A stretch of DNA of 9,222 nucleotides from Halobacteriales archaeon QS_9_67_15 (lineage in GTDB: Archaea; Halobacteriota; Halobacteria; Halobacteriales; Haloarculaceae). A model generated the notes under the pieces. It had not been told where the DNA came from. It worked only from the letters and a program-made list of their open reading frames with translations, and ran no database searches. Location of the stretch: NCBI GenBank assembly GCA_003023165.1, contig PXSD01000029.1, positions 1,489 to 10,710 of the forward strand, read 5' to 3'. This document shows, one piece after another, positions 1 through 5,721 of the stretch (its first letter is position 1; every line of letters begins with the position of its first letter). The position numbers were made by a program, and so were the translations under genes.

Positions 1-782
1 ACGAGCATGAGCCCGACGCCGCTGACGACGACGAAGACCCCGTAGAGCACCCAGAACTGCCACGTTCGGATGGTCTCGCGCCACTCGTACTCCGGGTCGT
101 CGACAGTCGATTCGGGTCCGCTGTCGTTCGTCTCGCCGCCGGGGTCGGCATCATCGCCGCCTGCCTCAGGACCGTCCCCGTCTTCGACAGTGGCGTCGTC
201 GGTCATCCCCGGCGGGTCCCTGAGCACGACCGCCGCGAGGAGCGCGACGGCCCCGACCGCACCGCCGAGGACGAGGAGGGTCGGCCGGAACCCGCCGTCG
301 AGGCCGCGGCGGACGCCGGGGATGAGCAGGAAGCTCACGCCGCTGTAGGACATGGTGACCGCGCCGGTTGCCAGTCCGCGGCGCTCAGTAAACCACTTGA
401 CCGGCGTGTTCACGGCGACGGTGTAGACGAACCCCGTCCCGACCCCGGCGAGCGCGTACGCGACGTACACCGCCGAGAGCGACCCCGCTACCGCGGTCCA
501 CGCGTACCCGACCGCGACCAGCGGCGCGCCGACAAGCAGCGGGACCCGCGGCCCCGAGCGGTCCCGAACCCGGCCCGCCGGGAACTGCGAGAGCGCCTGG
601 AAGACGAGAAAGAGCGTGAAGACGGTTCCCAGCGCCGGTTCCGGTGCGCCCAGTCGCGCGGCCAGCGGGAGTCGAACCGACGACCAGATGAACTGGTAGG
701 TGCCGACCAGCCCCATCGCGAGCGCGGCGACGGCGACCAGCAGCCAGCGACGCCGCCCGCCGACCCCGTCCGTCTCAGCCAT
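1..782 (-). CDS. MFS transporter, OFA (oxalate/formate antiporter)-like, partial
   Basis: The gene starts at ATG 782 and runs off the left edge, so about 260 N-terminal residues are visible. They hold the first six-helix bundle (about residues 12-190) with OFA-like segments such as LFLVFQALSQFPAGR, VNTPVKWFTERRGLATG and GVRRGLDGGF. An acidic Gly/Asp/Glu-rich loop of about 40 residues follows (about 192-235), then the beginning of helix 7 (WQFWVLYGVF) at the cut. The RDRSGPR stretch after helix 2 is the usual MFS loop 2-3 signature. OFA-like members exchange small organic acids across the cytoplasmic membrane; the substrate cannot be read here. A weak AT-rich box lies about 27 nt upstream (803-812), so the mRNA may be leaderless. 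Family assignment is from recognised motifs; the second half is not visible. Confidence 0.85.
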   Translation of the reverse strand, partial: MAETDGVGGRRRWLLVAVAALAMGLVGTYQFIWSSVRLPLAARLGAPEPALGTVFTLFLVFQALSQFPAGRVRDRSGPRVPLLVGAPLVAVGYAWTAVAGSLSAVYVAYALAGVGTGFVYTVAVNTPVKWFTERRGLATGAVTMSYSGVSFLLIPGVRRGLDGGFRPTLLVLGGAVGAVALLAAVVLRDPPGMTDDATVEDGDGPEAGGDDADPGGETNDSGPESTVDDPEYEWRETIRTWQFWVLYGVFVVVSGVGLML

Positions 783-868
783 GATCAACGACGTTGCCAC
801 TCGACACAATGAATCTCCCGACAGGCGATCCGAGTGTCATCGATCCGGTATCTCCGCGGAGCGGCCGG

Positions 869-1510
869 TCAGCCCTGGACGAGGTCGGTGACCATTCCGC
901 TCACGTACTCGATCTCGTCGTCGTTGACGCCGTGGCCCATCCCCTCGTAGATTCGCTCTTCGACGTCCGCGTCGAGTCGTTCGAGTACCTCGGTCGTAAC
1001 GTGGACGCGTTTCTCCGGGATGTGCGGGTCCACATCGCTGCAGCCGAGGAACGCGGGTGTCCCCTCCAGCGACCCCTCGAACTCGTCGGGGTCGACGGTC
1101 TCGCCGATGAGGCCGCCGGAGAAGGCGACAACGCCACCGTAGCGTCGCGGATTGCGCGCGACGAACTCGGTCCCGAGACAGGCACCCTGCGAGAAGCCGA
1201 GGACCATCACCCGTTCCGTCGGGATGCCGTGGTTGTTCGCTCGCTCGACGGCGTCCTCGATGGCTTGCAGGCCCGAGGAGCGACCCGGTTCGTTCGACTC
1301 CACCGGCTGGAGGAAGGAGTTGGGGTACCAGGTGTTGCGGTCGGCCTGCGGAGCGAGCAGTGCCAGTCCGTCTTCGTGGAGCTGGCGACCCATCTGGAGG
1401 ATGCTCTGTGCGGTCGCGCCGCGTCCGTGGACGAGGACCAGTGCCGCCTCGGCGTCGTCGAGGGCGGTCCCGGCGGTCTCGAGCGGTCGCGCCTGGTGCG
1501 GTCCGTCCAT
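869..1510 (-). CDS. Alpha/beta-hydrolase, phospholipase/carboxylesterase family
   Basis: This 213-aa protein matches the usual length of small carboxylesterases of the phospholipase/carboxylesterase family. The oxyanion-side HGRGA motif is at residues 28-32, the nucleophile elbow GFSQGA at 105-110 with Ser107, the acid in DVDPHIP (Asp161), and the catalytic His193 in GMGHGV. It should hydrolyse carboxylic or thioester bonds in the cytoplasm (no signal peptide); the natural substrate is unknown. The start is firm: an in-frame TGA directly precedes ATG 1510. No good TATA box sits at the leaderless distance; the nearest candidate (TTTGTA, about 1614-1619) would give a leader of roughly 80 nt. 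It is 184 bp downstream of the BKACE gene on the same strand and is probably transcribed separately. The gap 1511-1694 holds nothing else I can support. Confidence 0.9.
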   Translation of the reverse strand: MDGPHQARPLETAGTALDDAEAALVLVHGRGATAQSILQMGRQLHEDGLALLAPQADRNTWYPNSFLQPVESNEPGRSSGLQAIEDAVERANNHGIPTERVMVLGFSQGACLGTEFVARNPRRYGGVVAFSGGLIGETVDPDEFEGSLEGTPAFLGCSDVDPHIPEKRVHVTTEVLERLDADVEERIYEGMGHGVNDDEIEYVSGMVTDLVQG

Positions 1511-1694
1511 TCAGACCACTCCCTCGGTCGGCGTCGTCGGTCGGTCGCGGTTCGGTCCAGCCCGTCGGCGCGCGAGGGAGTGGGGTATCACGGGTACGCG
1601 TACGCCGTCGACGTACAAAGACTCTCCCCGGTATCGACGTCACCCGATGGCGTCCGCGTCACCGGCCATCGTCATCGCACTCGTCGGGCCGCTG

Positions 1695-2537
1695 TCAGAG
1701 CCCGAGGACGTCGCGCGCCTGGTCGGGCGTCACCACCTCGCGTCCGAGTTCGTCGGCGACGCGGACGACCCGCTCGACCAGTTGCGCGTTGCTCTCTGCG
1801 AGTTCGCCCTGCCGGTAGTAGACGTTGTCCTCCAGTCCGACGCGGACGTTCCCTCCGAGCAGGATGCCCATCGTCGCGAACGGCAACTGGTGGCGACCGA
1901 ACCCGAGCGTGTTGAACAGCGCGCCCTCGGGGAGGTTGTCGACGGCGTTCAGGAGGTTCCGCGGGCGAGGCCGCGTCAGCGTCCCGGGGCCGAAGATGAG
2001 CGTGGCGTACGGCAGGTCGCCGAGGTCGCGCCGGTCGAGCAGACCGTGGACCTCGTTGAGGTGGCCGTCGTTGAACACCTCCATCTCGGGTTTGATCCCG
2101 CGGTCGGCCATCTCGTCGTACAGGGCGTCGATAGTCGCGATGGTGTTCTCGCTCGTGAGCCGGTCGTATCGATTCAGGGGACCCATGTCGAGCGACGCCA
2201 TCTCCGGCGGTGGGTCGGTCCGGAGCGAACGGTGGCGCTTCTCCGTCGGTGCGGCCGTCGCCCCCGTCGTGTGCTGGATGACGACGTCGTCGGCGTAGCG
2301 GCGTATCGCGTCGTCTATCTCCTGAAACCGCGCCGTCGAGAACGCGCGCTCGCCGTTGTCAGTACGTGCGTGGACGTGGACGATGGCGGCGCCCGCCTCC
2401 TCGGCGGCCGCGGCGGCCTTCCCGATCTCCTCCGGTGTCTCCGGGAGGTTCGGGTTGGCCTCTTTGCCGTGGATGCCCCCCGTCAGCGCCGCCGTGACGA
2501 CGACCGGGTCGTCGGCGAGAAACCGCTCGTAACTCAC
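1695..2537 (-). CDS. DUF849/BKACE beta-keto acid cleavage enzyme
   Basis: This 280-aa protein is a full-length member of the beta-keto acid cleavage enzyme family (3-keto-5-aminohexanoate cleavage enzyme, Kce, is the type member). Known members use a divalent zinc to split a beta-keto acid with acetyl-CoA, giving acetoacetate and a CoA ester. Visible signatures are TAALTGG (15-21), the zinc-ligand HVHAR (54-58, His54 and His56), QHTTGAT, the glutamate-containing MEVFNDGH, and GLEDN with Glu236, the third expected zinc ligand. The fold is a TIM barrel and the enzyme is cytoplasmic. The start is GTG at 2537, overlapping the upstream gene's TGA by 4 nt, so it is translationally coupled to the 77-aa protein. 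The exact keto acid cannot be predicted: the family is broad and no catabolic neighbours point to lysine fermentation. Confidence 0.92.
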   Translation of the reverse strand: MSYERFLADDPVVVTAALTGGIHGKEANPNLPETPEEIGKAAAAAEEAGAAIVHVHARTDNGERAFSTARFQEIDDAIRRYADDVVIQHTTGATAAPTEKRHRSLRTDPPPEMASLDMGPLNRYDRLTSENTIATIDALYDEMADRGIKPEMEVFNDGHLNEVHGLLDRRDLGDLPYATLIFGPGTLTRPRPRNLLNAVDNLPEGALFNTLGFGRHQLPFATMGILLGGNVRVGLEDNVYYRQGELAESNAQLVERVVRVADELGREVVTPDQARDVLGL

Positions 2538-2767
2538 GAGTCGCCTCCCGCCGTCGTACTCACCGCCGGGTCCGACACGTCCGGGTCGTCGCTGGCGTGC
2601 TCGACGTATATCCCGCAGTCCTCGGCGTGGTCGAGCTCGAACCGGTCGTTGCAGATGTCGGCGCGCATCGGCTGGACGAACCGCTCGGCCGCTCCACAGT
2701 ACGCACGCGCCTCGTCGAACGATTCGCTGTCTGCGGACGTACGGTAGGAGAGGTACGGACAGGTCAC
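2534..2767 (-). CDS. Small four-cysteine haloarchaeal protein of unknown function
   Basis: This is a 77-aa protein starting at GTG 2767 (V-T-C-P-Y-L-S-Y). The reading frame is open much further upstream, but this start is chosen because an AT-rich box (2791-2796) lies at leaderless distance, because recognisable protein composition begins here, and because upstream codons run through inverted repeats. It has four cysteines at 3, 24, 39 and 51 around a conserved-looking core, AERFVQPMRADICNDR, and a Ser/Asp/Thr-rich tail. I recall similar short proteins as conserved hypotheticals in haloarchaea but know no function. Four Cys could bind zinc or an Fe-S cluster, though the spacing is not a zinc ribbon. 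Its stop overlaps the BKACE GTG start, so the two form an operon and perhaps act together. Confidence 0.75.
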   Translation of the reverse strand: MTCPYLSYRTSADSESFDEARAYCGAAERFVQPMRADICNDRFELDHAEDCGIYVEHASDDPDVSDPAVSTTAGGDS

Positions 2768-2790
2768 GGGCGTACTAGAGCGTTCGGACA

Positions 2791-2796
2791 GATAAT
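2791..2796 (-). promoter_or_regulatory. TATA-like box for the four-cysteine/BKACE operon
   Basis: On the minus strand this reads ATTATC. Its centre is about 27 nt before GTG 2767, the usual distance from an archaeal TATA box to the transcription start, which supports a leaderless mRNA and the GTG start. It rests on position and base composition only. Confidence 0.45.
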
Positions 2797-2909
2797 GGTA
2801 GTTGGTAGCACGGAGACACCGTCTCCCGACCACGAATCGGTCGGTAGCAGCGACGGACGGCCGTACCAGCATCCGCCGAGCGAACGGGGCGGGGCGCGAG
2901 TGGAACGAG

Positions 2910-2955
2910 CGCCTCGATAGCGAGCGGGCGACGCCCGCGAGCAGTGAGCGAGGCG
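2910..2955. repeat. GC-rich nested hairpin in the pyrF upstream gap
   Basis: An outer 7-bp inverted repeat, CGCCTCG (2910-2916) with CGAGGCG (2949-2955), encloses a perfect inner hairpin GCGGGC-GAC-GCCCGC (2924-2938). The right flank carries the word GCAGTGAG (2941-2948), whose reverse complement recurs in the repeat element near the window's right end. The sequence type resembles interspersed GC-rich repeats I know from haloarchaeal intergenic regions. No gene in the 339-bp gap 2768-3106 explains it. Confidence 0.6.
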
Positions 2956-2960
2956 GTTCC

Positions 2961-2987
2961 CCGGTCGCGACCGAAGGAAGCGACCGG
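2961..2987. repeat. 8-bp inverted repeat followed by a T-rich tract
   Basis: CCGGTCGC (2961-2968) pairs perfectly with GCGACCGG (2980-2987) across an 11-nt loop, and TCTTTTT (2988-2994) follows on the plus strand. This looks like a terminator hairpin, but no plus-strand gene ends before it, so it more likely belongs to the composite repeat region. Confidence 0.5.
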
Positions 2988-2997
2988 TCTTTTTCAC

Positions 2998-3067
2998 CCA
3001 TGTTTTTGCGAGAGGGGTGCCCGCAGGCCGCGAAGCGGCCGAGAACACCCCTCTCGCAAAAAGATGG
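2998..3067. repeat. Long inverted-repeat element upstream of pyrF
   Basis: The left arm 2998-3019 and right arm 3046-3067 pair over 22 bp with a single mismatch; the inner 17 bp (TTTTTGCGAGAGGGGTG) are perfect. The 26-nt loop holds a second perfect hairpin, GGCCGC-GAA-GCGGCC (3026-3040). The arms are built of T5/A5 runs plus GC-rich sequence, and similar CCAT-TTTTTGC edges occur, from memory, in dispersed haloarchaeal elements. The right end stops 13 bp before the pyrF TATA-like box. No ORF of its own is convincing, and no target-site duplication was seen. Confidence 0.8.
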
Positions 3068-3079
3068 TTCCGCAACACT

Positions 3080-3086
3080 GTTTACC
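3080..3086 (+). promoter_or_regulatory. TATA-like box of pyrF
   Basis: GTTTACC is centred about 25 nt before ATG 3107, so transcription probably begins at or next to the start codon (leaderless). It sits directly beside the inverted-repeat element ending at 3067. Confidence 0.5.
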
Positions 3087-3106
3087 GGAGTCGGCGAGAG
3101 TCGAGT

Positions 3107-3913
3107 ATGAACTTCTTCGACCGGCTGGCCGACCGCATCGCGGCGACCGACAGCGTCGTCTCGGTGGGGCTCGACCCCGACCCCAAACGCATCCCGGAAC
3201 ACCTGACGGGCCACGACCTGCCCCGCTGGGCGTTCAACCGTCGCATCATCGACGCGACGCACGAACACGCCGCCGCGTTCAAGCCCAATGCGGCCTTCTA
3301 CGAGGACCCCGACGGCTGGAAGGCGCTCCGCGAGACGGTCGCCTACGCCCGCGGAAAGGACGTACCCGTCCTGCTCGACGCCAAGCGCGCCGACATCGGC
3401 AACACCGCGCGCCAGTACGCCGGTCTCCTCGACGACGAGGTAGGCGTCGACGCCATCACGGTCAACCCGTACCTCGGGCGCGACTCGCTGGAGCCGTTTC
3501 TCTCACGCGCCGACAAGGGCGTGTTCGTCCTCTGTCGGACGTCCAACCCCGGCGGCGAGGACCTGCAGGACCTCGAACTCGCCTCGGGCGAACCGCTCTA
3601 CGAACGGGTCGCCGCGCTCGTAGACCTCTGGAACGGCAACGACAACGTCGGTCTCGTCGTCGGCGCGACCACGCCGGAAGAACTACAAGAGGTCCGAGCG
3701 GTCGTCCCGGACATCCCGTTCCTCGTCCCCGGTGTCGGCGCGCAGGGCGGCGATGCCGAAGCCGCCGTCGAACACGGCCTCGCCGACGGCGTCGGCCTCG
3801 TCAACTCCTCGCGGGGGATCATCTTCGCCGGCGAGGACCAGGGTGAAGGCTTCGCGGATGCGTCCGGACAGGCGGCCAAGCGACTGAAGAAGCGTCTCAA
3901 TCGGTATCGATAA
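3107..3913 (+). CDS. pyrF: Orotidine 5'-phosphate decarboxylase (type 2)
   Basis: This 268-aa cytoplasmic enzyme carries out the last step of de novo UMP synthesis, decarboxylating OMP to UMP. The catalytic charged network is intact in LLDAKRADIGNTA (Asp91, Lys93, Asp96). SVGLDPDPKRIPEH (19-32) and FKPNAAFYE (58-66) are the signatures of the longer type-2 OMP decarboxylases (about 270 aa), as opposed to the shorter type-1 enzymes of many other archaea. VPGVGAQGGDAEAA near the C-terminus is the phosphate-binding loop. ATG 3107 is chosen because the family begins at M-N-F-F-D-R-L and a TATA-like box lies about 25 nt upstream; the frame stays open to about 3017 but that part is repeat sequence. 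No other pyr gene is adjacent, and it converges on the zinc-finger gene. Confidence 0.95.
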   Translation: MNFFDRLADRIAATDSVVSVGLDPDPKRIPEHLTGHDLPRWAFNRRIIDATHEHAAAFKPNAAFYEDPDGWKALRETVAYARGKDVPVLLDAKRADIGNTARQYAGLLDDEVGVDAITVNPYLGRDSLEPFLSRADKGVFVLCRTSNPGGEDLQDLELASGEPLYERVAALVDLWNGNDNVGLVVGATTPEELQEVRAVVPDIPFLVPGVGAQGGDAEAAVEHGLADGVGLVNSSRGIIFAGEDQGEGFADASGQAAKRLKKRLNRYR

Positions 3914-3943
3914 CGCACAGTTCGCGCCCCTTCACTCACCCCC

Positions 3944-3960
3944 AGCGACGAACCGTCGCT
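3944..3960. terminator. Hairpin between convergent pyrF and zinc-finger genes
   Basis: AGCGACG-AAC-CGTCGCT is a perfect 7-bp stem with a 3-nt loop. It lies 30 nt after the pyrF stop and touches the last base of the opposing gene's stop codon. Its position suggests a bidirectional 3'-end structure, but there is no T-run, and archaeal termination relies mainly on U-tracts, so the role is uncertain. Confidence 0.35.
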
Positions 3961-4169
3961 CAGTACTCGTGGGTGTCGATGCCGTCCGGCATGTCGTCGG
4001 AGGTGTCTGTCGGGTCTGACGGGTCGCCGCCGCGGACCTCGGCGACGCATTCGCTACAGACGCCGAGTTCGCTGTCGAAGTGGCGGTCACAGACGAGGTT
4101 GCCACAGCGGTCACAGGTGTGGTCGACGTCTGGGCGCTGACAGACCTCACACAGCCCGGAAACGCTCAT
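3960..4169 (-). CDS. Small haloarchaeal zinc-finger protein
   Basis: This 69-aa protein has eight well-spaced zinc ligands: Cys7-x2-Cys10, Cys19-x2-Cys22, Cys27-x2-His30 and Cys38-x2-Cys41. The arrangement fits a cross-brace or double zinc finger (B-box/HIT-like) binding two zinc ions. An acidic, Asp/Thr/Pro-rich tail (about 46-69) has no fold I recognise. It is cytoplasmic with no membrane segment. Haloarchaea encode many such micro-zinc-finger proteins, mostly uncharacterised, presumably acting in protein-protein or nucleic-acid contacts; the partner is unknown here. ATG 4169 has a TATA-like box at leaderless distance (4191-4198). It is divergent from the J-domain gene over a 163-bp shared upstream region and convergent with pyrF. 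Confidence 0.85.
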   Translation of the reverse strand: MSVSGLCEVCQRPDVDHTCDRCGNLVCDRHFDSELGVCSECVAEVRGGDPSDPTDTSDDMPDGIDTHEY

Positions 4170-4190
4170 GTCTATCGTTGGGTCGCGAGG

Positions 4191-4198
4191 CGTTTAGG
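4191..4198 (-). promoter_or_regulatory. TATA-like box of the zinc-finger gene
   Basis: On the minus strand this reads CCTAAACG, centred about 25 nt before ATG 4169, consistent with a leaderless transcript. Its upstream edge overlaps the direct repeat at 4196-4215. Confidence 0.5.
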
Positions 4199-4215
4199 GG
4201 TTTGGCAGGGGTTTG
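4196..4215. repeat. Tandem 9-bp direct repeat, 11-bp period
   Basis: AGGGGTTTG occurs at 4196-4204 and again at 4207-4215, separated by GC, so the copies sit on one face of the helix about one turn apart. The site overlaps the promoter element side of the zinc-finger TATA-like box and may be an operator. The functional role is inferred from position only. Confidence 0.5.
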
Positions 4216-4301
4216 CAGCGGGTGGAATCCAAGACTCCACCGTGGGTCGGCTCCGGCATCTAGGTGGACGTGTCGCTGTCTCCGACCCGTTCGTCCGAGA
4301 C

Positions 4302-4308
4302 ATTTAGA
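4302..4308 (+). promoter_or_regulatory. TATA-like box of the J-domain gene
   Basis: ATTTAGA is centred about 28 nt before GTG 4333. This supports GTG 4333 as a leaderless start, since the frame is otherwise open back to 4264 across the promoter itself. Confidence 0.55.
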
Positions 4309-4332
4309 GGGGTCCGCTTCCAAGACCATTCC

Positions 4333-4890
4333 GTGTATGGGTCCCGTCTCGTAACCGCGGTCGCGGCCGTCTTCGCGGCGACAGCGATGCTGTTCGGGAT
4401 ATTCGGCTTCGTCTACAACCTCGGCTTCTTCCTCGTCGCGGCGCTGTTCGGCGCGGTAGCCTACTTCATGTGGTACCACGCCTCCGGGCGGTTCGCACGG
4501 CGACTGTACCGCGGCGTTGAAGACCGCGCCGCCCCCGGCGGGCAGCAGGGTGGCTTCGGAGCCGGGCCGCGGGAGGAGTGGGAACCGCCCCGCGACGAGG
4601 GCGCACGACAGCGCGCCCGCACGGCCCGCGGACAGCGAGCGCGCGCCGGACCGCAGGGCGGCGCTCGTGGGGGGAACCGACGCCGTCGACGCGCGACCGC
4701 GGCCACGCAGCAACGCGGCCCGACCGCCGCCGAGGCCTACGACACGCTCGGTCTGGACCCGAGCGCCGACGAGGACGCCGTCAAGTCGGCCTACCGGAAG
4801 AAGGTCAAGCAAGTCCATCCCGACGCCGCCGACGGCGACGAGGAGGCGTTCAAGGAAGTGAAGTCCGCCTACGAACGACTGACCGACTGA
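4333..4890 (+). CDS. Membrane-anchored J-domain (DnaJ-like) protein
   Basis: This 185-aa protein starts at GTG 4333. It has two hydrophobic helices (about residues 6-27 and 30-48) forming an N-terminal membrane hairpin, then a long Arg/Gly/Ala/Gln-rich disordered linker (about 55-128), then a C-terminal J domain (about 131-185) with EAYDTLGLDPSADEDAVKSA and the diagnostic HPD at 162-164. J domains stimulate the ATPase of Hsp70/DnaK; with positive residues after helix 2, the J domain should face the cytoplasm and recruit DnaK to the membrane. It lacks the G/F region, zinc domain and substrate-binding domain of true DnaJ, so it is a class C (type III) J protein rather than dnaJ. The linker's base composition is very GC-rich. 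No dnaK or grpE is nearby. The partner and client are inferred. Confidence 0.88.
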   Translation: MYGSRLVTAVAAVFAATAMLFGIFGFVYNLGFFLVAALFGAVAYFMWYHASGRFARRLYRGVEDRAAPGGQQGGFGAGPREEWEPPRDEGARQRARTARGQRARAGPQGGARGGNRRRRRATAATQQRGPTAAEAYDTLGLDPSADEDAVKSAYRKKVKQVHPDAADGDEEAFKEVKSAYERLTD

Positions 4891-4963
4891 CTGTCACCGT
4901 CCGTGGGACTCGACCACGAACTACCGAAAGAGATACCAGCTTGCTCGTGAGGAACGAGACACG

Positions 4964-5635
4964 ATGAGGACGCATCTCTCGTTCGAGTTCTCACACCGCG
5001 ACGAGTTCCCCGACGAGGGCGAGGACTTCCGCACACCTCACGTGCTCGTCGAACGCTTCCTCGAAGAGTACACAGACCCCGGCGACCGCGTGATCGACAT
5101 CTTCGCGGGCTTCGGCACGACGCTCTCGGTCGCCGAGGACCTCGACCGGGTCCCCTACGGCATCGAGTACGAACCCGAACGCGCGGACTGGATCCGGGAA
5201 CAGATCTCCCACTCCGAACACGTTCGCAACGGAGACGTCCTCGACCTCGAATCGTCGTGGTTCCCATCCGTCGACTGCTGTGTCACCTCTCCGCCGTTCA
5301 TGGAGCGCGGAGACGACCGAAACCCGTTCCGCAACTACGCGGGCGAGAGCACGTACGACGCATATCTCGACGACATCGAGACCGCGTTCGAGCGCCTCGA
5401 CAGCGTCCTCTCTCCCGGCGGCTCCGTGATTATCGACGTCTCGAACATGAAATACCAGGATCGAGTCACCACGCTGGCCTGGGACATGGCCGACCGAGTC
5501 TCGTCGGTCTTCCACTTCGACGGGGAGGTCGTGGTGACCTGGACGCACGAGGACCCGGACGAGGCCGACGGACCCGCGTTCGGATACGGTTACGACCACT
5601 CCTACTGTCTCGTCTTTACTGAACCCGACGCCTGA
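4964..5635 (+). CDS. Compact permuted N4/N6 DNA-methyltransferase-like protein
   Basis: This 223-aa SAM-dependent methyltransferase has motif I, VIDIFAGFGTTL (43-54), and the acidic end of strand 2, YGIEYEPE (65-72), first. The catalytic motif IV TSPPF (108-112) comes next, and LSPGGSVIIDVSNMK (149-163) follows. Adenine-N6 and cytosine-N4 methylases of the PF01555 type use a (D/S/N)PP(Y/F) motif to methylate an exocyclic amino group, and the SPP variant is more usual for cytosine-N4 enzymes. Those proteins usually carry motif IV before motif I, so the order here is permuted. Only about 55 residues separate the motifs and there is no obvious target-recognition domain. ATG 4964 follows a possible TATA box (4931-4937). 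No restriction gene is adjacent. A tRNA or other RNA target is an alternative. Confidence 0.82.
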   Translation: MRTHLSFEFSHRDEFPDEGEDFRTPHVLVERFLEEYTDPGDRVIDIFAGFGTTLSVAEDLDRVPYGIEYEPERADWIREQISHSEHVRNGDVLDLESSWFPSVDCCVTSPPFMERGDDRNPFRNYAGESTYDAYLDDIETAFERLDSVLSPGGSVIIDVSNMKYQDRVTTLAWDMADRVSSVFHFDGEVVVTWTHEDPDEADGPAFGYGYDHSYCLVFTEPDA

Positions 5636-5637
5636 GA

Positions 5638-5666
5638 GACACCGTCCCGGTCCCCAGACTGGTGTC
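5638..5666 (+). terminator. Hairpin just after the methyltransferase stop
   Basis: GACACC (5638-5643) pairs with GGTGTC (5661-5666), and the inner GTC/GAC can extend the stem with a one-base bulge. It begins 2 nt after the stop codon and ends before the next promoter box. CTTACTCTC follows, not a proper T-run, so a 3'-end or RNA-stability role is only suggested. Confidence 0.3.
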
Positions 5667-5690
5667 CTTACTCTCGCAGACACCGAACAG

Positions 5691-5697
5691 CGTTTTG
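5691..5697 (+). promoter_or_regulatory. TATA-like box of the phosphatase gene
   Basis: CGTTTTG, with the T-run at 5693-5696, is centred about 27 nt before GTG 5722. It supports a leaderless transcript and this start over others upstream in the open frame. Confidence 0.45.
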
Positions 5698-5721
5698 CGC
5701 TGGCGGACTCACGGCCAGCCA

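Noticed and set aside
1280..1310. A GGTTCGTTCGACTCC stretch resembling a tRNA T-loop
   Set aside because: It lies inside the esterase coding sequence and no acceptor stem, D-loop or anticodon arm can be folded around it.
794..1915. A 373-codon plus-strand frame across the esterase
   Set aside because: It is the reverse frame of a real hydrolase with an intact Ser-Asp-His triad, and its C-terminal half is Arg/Pro-rich noise.
1152..2747. A long 531-codon plus-strand open frame
   Set aside because: It lies antisense to the BKACE and esterase genes, which have clear catalytic motifs. Its translation has no recognisable domain and is typical of shadow frames in GC-rich DNA.
2961..3067. CRISPR or CRISPR-like array
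   Set aside because: The repeats are single inverted pairs, with no regularly spaced direct repeats or spacers.
3003..3067. Insertion sequence with terminal inverted repeats
   Set aside because: The arms are only 26 nt apart, no transposase could fit, and no target-site duplication was seen. A non-autonomous repeat remains possible and is reported as such.
2768..3268. Upstream extension of the four-cysteine protein's frame to 244 aa
   Set aside because: The extension reads through all the inverted repeats and into the antisense of pyrF, and a promoter box sits right before GTG 2767.
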